Positions 40,847 through 53,404 of a DNA stretch of 64,000 bases are shown one piece after another (within the stretch, counting starts at the first letter, position 1; every line of letters starts with the position of its first letter). A model generated the notes under the pieces. It saw nothing but the letters and a program-made list of their open reading frames with translations, had not been told where the DNA came from and did no database searches. The position numbers and the translations under genes were made by a program. Origin of the DNA: CAZMGG01 sp964565715 (GTDB lineage: Bacteria > Planctomycetota > UBA1135 > UBA2386); the NCBI GenBank assembly GCA_964565715.1, contig CAZMGG010000003.1:1-64000 (forward strand). Direction: 5' to 3'.

Positions 40847-43800
40847 CGGCCACCTCCCAGGCACTCGCGGCAGCAGTAGTGTTCGGTCAGGTCCTCGGCG
40901 CGCCAGAACGCGTCCCAGGCCGGCCCGCCGCGGCCGCCCTCGCGCCGGCCGGCGCCGCCGCCTGCCGCCAGCGCGCGTTGCAGCAGCCGCGCCCGTTCGC
41001 GCGCCACTTCGGCGCGCGCATCGCGGTCCCGCTCGAGCGTGAACAGCGGCCGGCCGTCGACGTAGGTCGCCTCGCAACGGCTCAGGTAGGAGAGCGGATC
41101 GCCGGACCAGATGGCGAAGTCGGCGTCCTTGCCCTGTTCCAGGCTGCCGGTCATCTGGTCGATGCCGAGCTGCCGGGCGGGGTTGATGGTGACGAAGGCG
41201 AGCGCCGCCGCCGGCTCGAGGCCGCCGTACTTCACCGCCTTGCCGGCCTCGGTGTTGAGCCGGCGCGCCAGTTCGTTGGAATCGCTGTTGAACGACACCA
41301 GCACGCCCTGCCCGTGCATGATCGCGCCGTTGTCTGGGATCGCGTCCTGCACCTCCAGCTTGTAGGCCCACCAGTCGCTGAACGCCGAGGCGCCGATCGC
41401 CGCCTTGGCGATGGCGTCGGCGACCTTGTAGCCCTCCAACACGTGCTGGAACGTGCCGATGCGGAAGCCCAGCTCCTGCGCCATGCCGCACAGCATGGAG
41501 ATCTCGTCCTGCCGGTAGCTGTGGCAGTGCAAGAGCCGCGTGCCGTCCAGCACCTCGACCAGCGCCTCCAGCTCCAGATCCCGTCGGGGCGGCAGCACCG
41601 CCGCCCGCGCCCGCGCGTCCAGCGCCTCGTAGCGACGCCAGGCCTCGCGGTGGTCGCGCGCCGCCATGAAGCGGTCGCGGATCAGGGCCTCGACGCCCAT
41701 CCGCGTCGCCGGATAGCGCGTGCTGTCGTTCGAGCCGTTGGCCCGGCGCGGGTTCTCGCCCAGCGCGAACTTGATGCCGGGCCTGCCGCCCTGCAGCACC
41801 ATCTCGTCGGGATGGCTCGCACCCCAGCGCACCTTCACCGTGCTGCTCTGGCCGCCGATGGCGTTGGCCGAACCGTGCAACTGGTTGACCGCGGTGACGC
41901 CGCCGGCGAGCTGCCGGTACCAGTTGACGTCGTCGGGGTTGATCACGTCCTCGACCCGGACCTCGCTGGTCACCGCCTGGCCGGCCTCGTTGATGCCGCG
42001 TGAGATGCCGGTGTGCGAATGGCAGTCGATGATGCCCGGCGTGATCTGCCGGCCCTGCAGGTCGACACTGGCGGTGCCGGCGGGCACCGGCGGCAGGTCG
42101 GCATCCGGCCCGACGTAGGCGATCTTGCCGTCCCGGATCCACAGCGCCCCGCGCTCGAGGATGCCGGCCGGCCCCGACGTCCAGATCCGCGCCTGCCGGA
42201 AGACGATGTTCTGGGCGACCGGCGCCGCCGGCAGGCCATAGGCCTCGAACGGCATCGGCAGCGGCGTGATCGCCGGCGGCGGCAGCGCCGGGCCTTCCCT
42301 GGCGGCCAGCGGTGCCGGCCCCTCGCTGCGCACCGCGGTCCAGGTGGCCGTGCTACCGTCCGGCAGGCGGATCGTCCCATGCAGGCGGTCGCCGTCGCGG
42401 ACCGCGGTGAACTGCAGGTGGCCTTCCACGCCGAACGCCGCGTGCTGGGCGGTGAAGTCGAGCTGCCAGGCCGCCCGGCGCACGGCGCGCGCCTGGATCT
42501 CCTGCTCGCCGACCTGCAACGTCACCCGTTCGCCGGTGATGGCGATCGTCGCGGCGACGCCGCCGCCGATGCCCAGCGCGGCGGTCCACTTGCCCAGCAG
42601 CGCCTCGGCCCGGTCCGTCAGCAGGTCGTGCGGCTCGCCGCCGACGAACAAGAGGCGCACCTCGGCCCCCCGTTCGAACAGCGCGCCCCGCACCGCCACC
42701 AGGTTGGCCAGCCGGCCCGGCTCGATGGTGCCCACCAGCGCGTCGAGCCCGAGCAGCTTCGCCGGCGTCGTGGTCACCGCCGCCAGGGCCTCGTCGGCGC
42801 TCACGCCGCACGCCATCGCCTCGGCGGCGCGCGCCGGAAAATCACCGCGGTCCTTCAGTCGCGCCGTGGTCCACGCCACCACCGCGCCGGCGTCCAGCAG
42901 CCGCCGCGTGTTGGTCGGCGCCTGCTCCCACGACATGAGCTGGCGCAGGCTGGTGCGCTCGGCGGCGGCGACCGTGCCGACATCCGGCGCCTCGGGGTAG
43001 TCCAGCGGGATCACCAGCGGCAGCCCGGCCTGCGCCACCGCCGGCAGACGGCGGAACTCCATGCCGGAACCGACCGCCACCGCGCGACGGCCCGACTCCT
43101 GGGCGATCTTCGCCGCCCGCAGCACTTCCAGCTCGTCCTGGGTGTCGAACCACAGCGGCCGGTCGCGCCCGCTCAGCGCGTCGAGCACGGGATCGAAGGG
43201 CAGCGGGCCGAGTTCGGGGCGCTGCGCCACCGTCGCCTGGCAGCGCTCGCGCCAGTCGGCGTCGAGCAGGAGCTGCCGCAGCACGGCGATCGCACCCATC
43301 TGCGAGTCCGGATAGTCGCCGCCGGTCTGGAACGACACGATGTGGCCGCTGTGCCGCTGCAGCACCGGCGTCGGCCGGTCGGCGGCGGGTTCGGTGAGCT
43401 GGACGACCGCGCCCCTGCCCTTCCACACCCCGCCGGTGGGCACGATCGCCGCAGTGGTGAAGCCGAGCCCGCGCAGCGCCTTGCGGTCCGCCTCGGCGAC
43501 GCCGGGGCCGTCCAGCGCGCTGCGCTGCGCCTGCACGTTGCGGTTCCAGTGGGTGCCGGCGGTGCCGGCGGCGGCGGCCGGCGCGTCGACCGGCACGAAG
43601 GCGTCGATCAGGCCGGGGTAGATCGTGAGGCCGGTGCAGTCCCACACCCGCGCGCCGGCGGGCGCCTTGCCGTTCGGCTGCACCTGCACGATGCGGCCCT
43701 CCCGCACGACGACGGTGGCCCGTGGGATGCGTGCGCCGGGTCTGGTGACGACATCGGCGCCGACCAGGGCGTGCCAGCCGGCGTCCACCGTGCGGGGGCC

Positions 43801-43884
43801 GTTGGCGGGTGGTCCCTGCGCCGGCAGCGCGAGCGCGAGGAGCAACGGAAGCACGGAGGGGAGCAGCGGGCCGCGGCGGGACAT
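40843..43884 (-). CDS. exported tandem amidohydrolase (degenerate + active domain)
   Basis: The 1013-residue product has a signal peptide (residues 1-22, cleavage after LPAQG) and two imidazolonepropionase-like amidohydrolase domains. The first (about 25-420) has the fold markers VVTRPGARIPRATVVVREG, IYPGLIDAF and VTTTPAKLLGLDALVGTIEPG but no HxH. The second (about 570-980) has ITPGIIDCHSHTG with the metal-binding HxH, HCHSYR later, and ITINPARQLGIDQMTGSLEQGKDAD-like ending split around residue 925. A middle beta domain joins them. It is likely a periplasmic hydrolase of a cyclic amide or peptide; substrate unknown. The start is the ATG at 43884, followed by the signal peptide. Confidence 0.87.
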   Translation of the reverse strand: MSRRGPLLPSVLPLLLALALPAQGPPANGPRTVDAGWHALVGADVVTRPGARIPRATVVVREGRIVQVQPNGKAPAGARVWDCTGLTIYPGLIDAFVPVDAPAAAAGTAGTHWNRNVQAQRSALDGPGVAEADRKALRGLGFTTAAIVPTGGVWKGRGAVVQLTEPAADRPTPVLQRHSGHIVSFQTGGDYPDSQMGAIAVLRQLLLDADWRERCQATVAQRPELGPLPFDPVLDALSGRDRPLWFDTQDELEVLRAAKIAQESGRRAVAVGSGMEFRRLPAVAQAGLPLVIPLDYPEAPDVGTVAAAERTSLRQLMSWEQAPTNTRRLLDAGAVVAWTTARLKDRGDFPARAAEAMACGVSADEALAAVTTTPAKLLGLDALVGTIEPGRLANLVAVRGALFERGAEVRLLFVGGEPHDLLTDRAEALLGKWTAALGIGGGVAATIAITGERVTLQVGEQEIQARAVRRAAWQLDFTAQHAAFGVEGHLQFTAVRDGDRLHGTIRLPDGSTATWTAVRSEGPAPLAAREGPALPPPAITPLPMPFEAYGLPAAPVAQNIVFRQARIWTSGPAGILERGALWIRDGKIAYVGPDADLPPVPAGTASVDLQGRQITPGIIDCHSHTGISRGINEAGQAVTSEVRVEDVINPDDVNWYRQLAGGVTAVNQLHGSANAIGGQSSTVKVRWGASHPDEMVLQGGRPGIKFALGENPRRANGSNDSTRYPATRMGVEALIRDRFMAARDHREAWRRYEALDARARAAVLPPRRDLELEALVEVLDGTRLLHCHSYRQDEISMLCGMAQELGFRIGTFQHVLEGYKVADAIAKAAIGASAFSDWWAYKLEVQDAIPDNGAIMHGQGVLVSFNSDSNELARRLNTEAGKAVKYGGLEPAAALAFVTINPARQLGIDQMTGSLEQGKDADFAIWSGDPLSYLSRCEATYVDGRPLFTLERDRDARAEVARERARLLQRALAAGGGAGRREGGRGGPAWDAFWRAEDLTEHYCCRECLGGGR

Positions 43885-44239
43885 GGTTGCGCAGGATAGC
43901 GACGGGCGGGGTCGGGGCTCCATGGTGCTCGCGGATGGTTGGTGGGGAATCGCCGGATCGCAGCGTGGAGGGATGCGCGGCGCGATCGGGTCGTTGCCGG
44001 CGGCGGGCCGTGAGGATGGTGGGGGGGTTGCGGTGGGTGGCGGGTACGTTCGTGGGGGAGTGGTGGGCTCGTGGGACGTACAGCGCTCGTCGCGGCAAGT
44101 GCATGCTGCTGCACGGGTTCGGCAGCGGATGTCATGCGTCTGGCCTGACAAGAAGCGGCTTCCCATGACAGATCCTCAATCTTAACAAGTGGATTCCCTT
44201 GACGAAGCCGTTGACGAGGGGCGCTGGGGTGGGTAGAAG
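43885..44239. other. gene-free stretch with G-rich segment
   Basis: No convincing gene is seen in these 355 bases. The part from about 44018 to 44085 is rich in runs of three or more G on the plus strand and could form a G-quadruplex on the template strand of the amidohydrolase operon leader. The rightmost 80 bases are less GC-rich and probably hold the start region of the RHS-like gene. Confidence 0.6.
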
Positions 44240-45274
44240 GTGCGTCGTGGTGATCGGGCCCGCCAAGGAAGACGGGGCGGTCACTGCGATCAGAGTGCCC
44301 TCGGACCTGCGCTCCTGACAGTACTTGCCCTGCTCCTGGCGCCGCTCGTGGCCCAGACCCAGGGGCCCCAGCCCACCCACGAGGGCGCCTATCCGGGTGC
44401 TGACGGCGGCGGCTGTTCGGCCAACGGCTGGGCGGGGAAGCTCGGCGCGCAACGGGTGGCGATCGGGCAGGGATTCGAGGATCAGACCCACTATCAGGTC
44501 CTCGATGCAGCGGTTCCCGCCCAGGACTTCCTGGCGATCCCGCCGGCCGGCAACAGCAAGGGCACGGTCAACCAGGTCGGTGAGCTGATCCACAAGGTCG
44601 AACTGCCGGATCCGCCCTCACTCTCGGGCTATCCGTTCGACTTCGGATTGCTCTTCCGCAGCGGGGCTCCCGCCGCGACCGACGACGACCTGGACGGCGG
44701 CTGGAACTACACCTTCATCGACCGGGTGGTGGTCGACTACGAGGGCTCGGAGCCCACGGGGCTCACCTGGACCTCCAGCACCGGCGATGTGCGCACGGGC
44801 TCCATCCTGGAGTCCAGCAACGGCACCTGGTTCAGCGTCGACCGCGGCTTCTCCCGGTTCCGCTGGTGGATGGACGGCCAGACCGAGCGCCTGGAACGCT
44901 ACCGGCCCGATGGCTCGGTGATGCGCTACGAGCGCGTGCCGAACTCCAACCGCTGGCGGCCCTCGGTGTTCTACGACCCGTACGACAACGCCTGGACCTA
45001 CGCCTGGACCCAGTACGGCCTGATCGACAAGGTCACCGATCCCCGGGGCATCGAGGTCCGCTTCGTCCGCAGCACGGGCATGGTCACCGTCGAGTACTGG
45101 GCCAATGGCCAGCACGCGAGCGCCCTCGACCACATCCTGACCCTGGCCACCAACGGGCTCATCGCCAGCGTCCAGCAGGCCACCACGAGCTACCTGCAGA
45201 CCAAGAACGGCGACCTCTACATAGACGTGTCGCGGCCAAGGGGGATGTCAAGACGGAAGGCATGCGGCCAGTGA
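44240..45274 (+). CDS. RHS/YD-repeat-like exported protein, probably truncated
   Basis: The 344-residue product has a signal-like hydrophobic stretch (about residues 22-40, ALGPALLTVLALLLAPLVAQ) after a longer than usual basic leader, so the start (GTG 44240) is uncertain. The body reads like the N-terminal domain of RHS/YD-repeat proteins: GYPFDFGLLFRSGA, WMDGQTERLERYRPDGSVMR and YGLIDKVTDPRGIEVRF. Such proteins usually run for thousands of residues, but here the frame ends abruptly after YIDVSRPRGMSRRKACGQ, without repeats or a toxin domain. It is best read as a 5' fragment left by a deletion or rearrangement. Confidence 0.6.
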   Translation: MRRGDRARQGRRGGHCDQSALGPALLTVLALLLAPLVAQTQGPQPTHEGAYPGADGGGCSANGWAGKLGAQRVAIGQGFEDQTHYQVLDAAVPAQDFLAIPPAGNSKGTVNQVGELIHKVELPDPPSLSGYPFDFGLLFRSGAPAATDDDLDGGWNYTFIDRVVVDYEGSEPTGLTWTSSTGDVRTGSILESSNGTWFSVDRGFSRFRWWMDGQTERLERYRPDGSVMRYERVPNSNRWRPSVFYDPYDNAWTYAWTQYGLIDKVTDPRGIEVRFVRSTGMVTVEYWANGQHASALDHILTLATNGLIASVQQATTSYLQTKNGDLYIDVSRPRGMSRRKACGQ

Positions 45275-45389
45275 CGGATGTGCTGATCGGCTGCCACCTG
45301 GGCTACAAGGCAAGGGATGGCAGGGGATGATGTGCGGCCGACGCTCCTCGTAGACGAACGTGGAGGAGGCAGGGGAAGGTCCGGCGCAA

Positions 45390-45421
45390 CCTTGCTTCTC
45401 CCCGGCGTAGCGGTAGCAAGG
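45390..45421. repeat. inverted repeat upstream of the Rid gene
   Basis: CCTTGCT (45390-45396) and AGCAAGG (45415-45421) form a perfect 7-bp stem with an 18-base loop, ending eight bases before the ATG of the Rid-family gene. It could end transcription from the RHS-like fragment or mask the ribosome binding site of the next gene, for which no clear Shine-Dalgarno is visible. Confidence 0.5.
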
Positions 45422-45429
45422 CTCACACC

Positions 45430-45822
45430 ATGAGCCAGCGGCGATTGCACTCGAGCGGCGCGCCGTGGGAGCCGATCGTCGGCTACTCGCGGGCGGTTCG
45501 CATAGGCCAGCAGGTCTGGGTGTCCGGCACCACCGCCACCGGGCCCGACGGCAAGCTCGTCGGGGTCGGCGACATGGCGGCGCAGGCCCGCCAGGTGTTC
45601 CAGAACCTCGAACGCGCGCTGCGGGCGCTCGGCGCCGAACTCCGCCACGTCGTGCGCAGCCGCATCTACGTCACCGACATCACCCGCTGGGAGGAGGTCG
45701 GCCGCGTGCACGGCGGACTCTTCGCCGCCATCCGGCCGGCCTCCACCCTGGTCGAGGTCAGCGGACTCGTCGACCCGCAGATGCTCGTCGAGATCGAGGT
45801 GGACGCGGTGGTGGACGGGTGA
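45430..45822 (+). CDS. Rid (YjgF/YER057c/UK114) family protein without catalytic Arg
   Basis: The 130-residue protein matches the Rid family: GYSRAVRIGQQVWVSGTT at the N-terminus, QARQVFQNLERALRALGA, VRSRIYVTDI and a C-terminal VEVSGLVDPQMLVEIE. Active RidA imine deaminases have an Arg in a PARSxVEV motif; here the segment reads PASTLVEV, so the Arg is replaced by Ser. It therefore probably belongs to one of the Rid subfamilies without imine deaminase activity. Its stop codon overlaps the GTG of the next gene (GTGA), linking it to the DCC/lipase-maturation-factor protein. Confidence 0.87.
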   Translation: MSQRRLHSSGAPWEPIVGYSRAVRIGQQVWVSGTTATGPDGKLVGVGDMAAQARQVFQNLERALRALGAELRHVVRSRIYVTDITRWEEVGRVHGGLFAAIRPASTLVEVSGLVDPQMLVEIEVDAVVDG

Positions 45823-47585
45823 ACACCGCGACTCCCGAACGGCCGCCTCGCCCGGTGCTGGTCTTCGACGGCGGCTGCGGCTTCTGCCGGCGCTGGGTCG
45901 CCTGGCTGCGCCCCCGCACCGGCGATCGCCTGGAACTGCTGCCCGCCGACGAACTCGGCGACCGCCTGCCGCAGCTCGACCGCGCCGCGGTGGCCGACGC
46001 CGCGTTCCTGGTCGGCACCGACGGCGGCGTGCGGCGCGGCATGGCGGCGGTGACCGGCGCGCTCGGCCTGGCGCCGGGCCACGGCCTGCCCGACGCGCTG
46101 CGTCGCACGGTGCCCGGTGCGACGCGGCTCGGCGAGGCCCTCTACCGCATGGTCGCACGACACCGCGGCCGGCTGGAACGCGGGATCGCCCCCCTGGCAG
46201 GGCCCGCCGGGCCGGTCACGTTCGTGCGCGGCACCCGCCTGTTCCTGCTCCTCCTCGGTCTCGTCCAGGCCCTCTGGTTCGGCTCGCTGCTGGCGCAGCA
46301 TGACCTCCTGCTGGGCGACGGCGGCCTGCTGCCGGTGACCACGACCATGCAGGCCGCCCGGGAGGCCGGACTCGGCTTCCTCGACCTGCCGACGCTGGCC
46401 TGGCTGTCGGCGACGCCGGGCTGGCTGGCGGGGCTCGGCTGGGCGGGGATCCTGGTCGGCCTCGGCGTCGCCGCGGGCCTGCTGCCGCGGCTCCTGCTGG
46501 CGGTGTCGTGGCTGCTGCAGCTCTCGTTCGTGCACGTGCTGGGCGTCTTCGGCGCGCACACCGGCGACGCGCTGCTGCTGGAAGTGACGGTGCTGGGGCT
46601 CCTGCTGGCGGCGCCGGGTGGACGGCAGTCGCTGCCGGCGGCGAGGGCCTTGCTGTGGCTGTTGTGGCTGCGGGTGGTGGCGGCGCCGGCCTGGACCCTG
46701 CTGGTGGAAGCAGGCGCGGTCGGTCCCACCGAGTGGCTCGGGCAATGGCTGCGCAGCCAGCCGTTGCCGTCCGCGTCCGGGCTGCAGCTCGGCAACGGCG
46801 CGTCGGCCGTGGTCGCGGCCCTGTCGCTGGTCGCGCTGCTGGTGCTGGCGCTGGCGCCCGTGGGCCTGCTGCTGTTCCGCAGGCTGCGGCACGCCAGCGT
46901 GCTCGCGTTGCTGATGGTGTTGGCCGGCTTCACCGTGCTCGGCAGCCAGGGCGTCACGCCGTGGCTTGGAATGGCCGCGCTGCTGCCGTTCGTCGACGAT
47001 CGTCTGCTGCGCCGCGCGGCGCCGCCGGCGATGTGGTCGCCGGGCTGGGGTGTCCGGGTGGCTTCGGCGGGGGCGTTGGCGCTGCTGCTGGCCATTGGCG
47101 CGGTGGTGATGCTGCCGGCGAGCGCCGTCGCCCGGGTCGTGCACCGCTTCGGTGCTGTCAGCTCCGAGCGGGCGCTGCTGGGCAGCCTGCCGGCGCGGCC
47201 GGTGCTGGAGGTGCAGGCGAGCGACAACGGCCAGAGCTGGCATCCGTACGCGCTGCCGTTCGCGCCGGGTGCCGTGGATCGGCGGCCGGCGTTCGTGCTG
47301 CTGCACCTGCCGCGGCTGGAGGCGGCGCTGGCCGATGCGGCGGTGACGGCGGCGGGCGGCGCGCCGCCGCCGTGGCTGCGCGAACTGGCGCGCACGCTGC
47401 TGGATGCGTCGCCGGCGGTGACCGCGGCCTTCGTCTCGCGGCCGTTCGGCGAGGCGCTGCCGCTGCAGGTGCGTTTCGTGATGTTCCGCTACGTGGCGCC
47501 CGACGCCGCGGAACGGGATGCGGGCGCGCTCTGGCAGCGCGAGGACCTCGGCGTGCTCGACCGGCCGTTCCAGCGCGTGCGCTGA
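45819..47585 (+). CDS. DCC thiol-oxidoreductase fused to lipase maturation factor-like membrane protein
   Basis: The 588-residue product starts with a DCC/DUF393 domain (residues 10-115) marked by VFDGGCGFCRRWVAW, a DxxCxxC thioredoxin-like motif. Many hydrophobic helices follow between about 140 and 440, then a soluble C-terminal domain (about 450-588) with EVQASDNGQSWHPYALPF and a PLQVRFVMFRY strand. The membrane and C-terminal parts resemble lipase maturation factor (LMF1) proteins and relatives of the HTTM family. In animals LMF1 helps fold secreted lipases in the ER; here a role in thiol chemistry or folding of exported proteins is inferred. GTG at 45819 overlaps the Rid gene. Confidence 0.82.
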   Translation: MNTATPERPPRPVLVFDGGCGFCRRWVAWLRPRTGDRLELLPADELGDRLPQLDRAAVADAAFLVGTDGGVRRGMAAVTGALGLAPGHGLPDALRRTVPGATRLGEALYRMVARHRGRLERGIAPLAGPAGPVTFVRGTRLFLLLLGLVQALWFGSLLAQHDLLLGDGGLLPVTTTMQAAREAGLGFLDLPTLAWLSATPGWLAGLGWAGILVGLGVAAGLLPRLLLAVSWLLQLSFVHVLGVFGAHTGDALLLEVTVLGLLLAAPGGRQSLPAARALLWLLWLRVVAAPAWTLLVEAGAVGPTEWLGQWLRSQPLPSASGLQLGNGASAVVAALSLVALLVLALAPVGLLLFRRLRHASVLALLMVLAGFTVLGSQGVTPWLGMAALLPFVDDRLLRRAAPPAMWSPGWGVRVASAGALALLLAIGAVVMLPASAVARVVHRFGAVSSERALLGSLPARPVLEVQASDNGQSWHPYALPFAPGAVDRRPAFVLLHLPRLEAALADAAVTAAGGAPPPWLRELARTLLDASPAVTAAFVSRPFGEALPLQVRFVMFRYVAPDAAERDAGALWQREDLGVLDRPFQRVR

Positions 47586-47592
47586 GGCCGGC

Positions 47593-47599
<7 letters not shown>
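47579..47599. terminator. hairpin over convergent stop codons
   Basis: GCGCTGAG (47579-47586) can pair with CTCAGTGC (47592-47599), with one G-T wobble and a 5-base loop. It spans the stop codons of the convergent DCC/LMF and RND permease genes, like the structure at 11548. No T run is seen. Confidence 0.45.
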
Positions 47600-50807
<3,208 letters not shown>

Positions 50808-50811
<4 letters not shown>

Positions 50812-51992
50812 TTGCCCGCCTCCGGCGCCGGTTCGTCGGCGAGCCGCACCATCATGCCGTCGGTGGCGGTGTCGAGCGCGGTCAGGCAGACCCGCTGGCC
50901 GTCGCGCAGGCCCGAGCGCACCAGCACCCGGTCCTGCTCCTGCCGCAGCACCTCGATCCGCGCCGTGCGCAGGCGGTTCTCGGCGTCGAGCACCATCACC
51001 GTGCCATCGGCCCGCAGCGCCTCGCGGGGCAGCGCGACCATGCCGTCGAAGGTCCGCCCGGTGATCCTGGCCTGCACGAACAGGCCGACGGCCAGCGGCG
51101 GCCGTTGTCGATCCGGCGCCGTGGCGAACGGATCGCGCACGCGCGCCACCAGGGTGAGCTGCCGCGTGCGACGATCGATCTCGCCCTCGCTGCGGTCGAT
51201 GGTCGCAGGCCACTCGTGGACCTGGCCGGCGAACTCGGCGCGCAGGGTCACGGCGGGCCCGGTCGGCGCGCCGTCGCCGCCCGTCGGCTGCGGCAGGTCC
51301 AGGAACTGCAGGTCGCGGTCGGGCACCGGCAGCCGCACCTCGACCGCGTCGGTGGGATAGACCTGCGCCAGGGTCTGGCCGGGCATCACCAGCTGGCCCG
51401 CGGTGACCGTGCCGCTGCGCACGCGGCCGGCGAACGGCAGCCGCAGGGCCGTGCGTTCGAGGTCGAGCTGCGCCCGCTCCAGGGCCGCCCGCGCCGCCTG
51501 CAGGCTGCGTTCGGCCTCGGCCAGCTGCGGCGCGCGGGTCACCAGCGGGTCCGCCGCCCGGTCGCCCTCCAGGCGCCGCCACGCCGCCACCGCCGCCTCG
51601 GCCTCGGCCTTCTCCTGGGCGAGCCGCAGCTCGGCGCGGGCGACATCGGCCTCGCGCCCGGCGATCTGCAGGCGGTAGTCGGCGTCGTCGATGCGCAGCA
51701 GCACCTGGTCCGCGGCGAAGAAGCCGCCGGCCCGCAGCGCGTCCGCCACCATGACCACGCGGCCGCCGACCTGCAGGGCGAGATCGACGGTGCCGCGGGG
51801 CTCGACAGTGCCCTGGGCCTGCACGTCGATCCGCACCGGACCGCTCTGCACCAGCGCCGTGCGCACCAGCGGCGCCAGCACCGCCGGCGGCTTGCGGGGC
51901 GGCGGCGTCACCGCCGCCACCAGCTTCCAGGCGGCGGCGAGCGCCGCCACCAGCACGAGGATCGGCAACAGGATCTGCAGGACGAGCTTCAT
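50808..51992 (-). CDS. RND efflux periplasmic adaptor (membrane fusion protein)
   Basis: The 394-residue protein has an N-terminal membrane anchor (residues 5-27, ILLPILVLVAALAAAW) without a lipobox, a barrel-sandwich (lipoyl-like) half (VDLALQVGGRVVMVAD), a coiled-coil hairpin (about 105-180, Glu/Ala/Arg-rich), the second lipoyl half (LRLPFAGRVRSGTVTAGQLV) and beta-barrel and membrane-proximal domains (PLAVGLFVQARI, LPREALRADG). It bridges the RND permease and the outer-membrane factor. Its ATG overlaps the stop of the outer-membrane gene (ATGA), and its stop overlaps the permease start. Confidence 0.92.
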
Positions 51993-53404
51993 TGCGGTTC
52001 TCCCTCCGCCGGCGCGCGGAAGCCGCCGCCCAGCGCGAGGAACAGGTCGATGCGGTTCTCCAGGCGCAGCCGGCGCAGGGCGATGGCCTGGCTGGTCGCC
52101 TGCGCCTCCTGCCGCTGGCTCTCCAGCAGCGTGAGGATGTCGGCGATGCCGCCGAGGTAGCGGGTGCGGGCCGCCGCGGCGGCGTCCCTGGAGTGGGCCG
52201 CCGCCGCCAGCGTCGCCCGTTCGCGGGCGGCGAGCCGGCCCTCGGCCGCCAGCGCCGTCTCCACCTCGCCGAACGCACGCAGCAGCGCGTTGCCGTAGCC
52301 GGCCAGCGCCTCGCGCTGGTCCGCCTCGGTCTGCGCCACCGCCGCCCGCAGCGCGCCGCCGCGGAACAACGGCAGCAGCAGGTTGCCGCCGAGGCTCCAC
52401 ACCCGGAAGTCGGGGTCGATCAGGTCGTCGGGATCGCGGCTGCTGGTGCCGCCGCTGGCGGTCAGGCTCAGCCGCGGATACAGCGCCGCCCGCGCCTCGT
52501 CGACCCGGCAGCCCGCCGCCGCCAGCCGCCGCTCCGCCGCCAGCAGGTCCGGCCGGCGGCGCAGCAGTTCCGACGGCAGCCCCGCCGGCACCGCCGGCAA
52601 CTCCGCGGGCAGTGCGACGCCGCCCGCCGCCCTGCCCGCCGGGTAGTCGCCCAGCAGCAGCTCGAGCTGCCGCACGGCGCGGTCGTGCAGGTCGCGGCGC
52701 TGGGCCACCGCGGCCTCGCCGTCCTGCGCGGTGGCCTCGGCCAGATGCGCGTCCAGGGCCGGCCGCACGCCGCGCCGGTAGCTCTCGCGCACGAAGTCGG
52801 CGCTGCTGCGGTGGCTCCGCAGCGTCGTCTCCGCCAGCGCCAGCTGCTCCCGCGCCTCCGCCACCGCGAAGAACGCCTTGCAGGTCTGCGCCACCACGCT
52901 CAGCCGCAGAGCCGCCAGGTCCGCCGCCGCCGCCTGGGCGTTGGCCAGGGTCACCGCCTCACCGGCCCGCACCCGGCCCCACAGGTCCAGTTCCCACCCC
53001 AGGTCGAGACTGACGCCGAACGAGGTGGTGGTCGTGCTCAGCACGCTGCCGCCGCCGGGGATCGGGAAGCCGATGAAGTTGCGGCGCGTGCGGCTGCCGT
53101 TCAGTCCGGCGTCGACGGTCGGTTCGAGGCTGGCGCCGGCCTGCACCGCCAGGGCCGCCGCCGCGTCCAGCCGCGCCGCGGCCATCTGCAGGTCGCGGTT
53201 CTGTTCCAGGGCCCGCGTCACCGCCGCGTCCAGGGCCGGCTCGCCGAAGCCGGTCCACCACGCCTCGGGCAGTTCGCCGGCGGTGGCCTCGCCCGGCCAC
53301 GCCGCCGGCACCGGCACGCCGGTGGCATCGGCTTCGACGGTGGGCGGCGGCGCGGCATGGCAGCCGGCGAGCCACAGGAGCCCCAGCAGCATCGCCGTGC
53401 GCAT
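51989..53404 (-). CDS. outer-membrane efflux lipoprotein (NodT/OprM type)
   Basis: The 471-residue product has a lipoprotein signal with lipobox LAGC (cysteine near residue 15). Two outer-membrane-efflux repeats follow (about 60-240 and 260-460), including LRRRPDLLAAERRLAAAGCRVDEARAALYP-type sequence, here recognisable from RRRPDLLAAERRLAA, and DLGWELDLWGRVRAG. These are hallmarks of TolC-superfamily NodT/OprM channels. Its ATG shares one base with the TetR stop (TGATG), so translation is coupled to the regulator. Confidence 0.92.
   Translation of the reverse strand: MRTAMLLGLLWLAGCHAAPPPTVEADATGVPVPAAWPGEATAGELPEAWWTGFGEPALDAAVTRALEQNRDLQMAAARLDAAAALAVQAGASLEPTVDAGLNGSRTRRNFIGFPIPGGGSVLSTTTTSFGVSLDLGWELDLWGRVRAGEAVTLANAQAAAADLAALRLSVVAQTCKAFFAVAEAREQLALAETTLRSHRSSADFVRESYRRGVRPALDAHLAEATAQDGEAAVAQRRDLHDRAVRQLELLLGDYPAGRAAGGVALPAELPAVPAGLPSELLRRRPDLLAAERRLAAAGCRVDEARAALYPRLSLTASGGTSSRDPDDLIDPDFRVWSLGGNLLLPLFRGGALRAAVAQTEADQREALAGYGNALLRAFGEVETALAAEGRLAARERATLAAAAHSRDAAAAARTRYLGGIADILTLLESQRQEAQATSQAIALRRLRLENRIDLFLALGGGFRAPAEGEPQ

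Noticed and set aside
43885..44166. 94-residue extension of the tandem amidohydrolase
   Set aside because: The signal peptide begins right after the ATG at 43884, and the upstream codons are a G-rich tract read as Pro/Thr/Arg.
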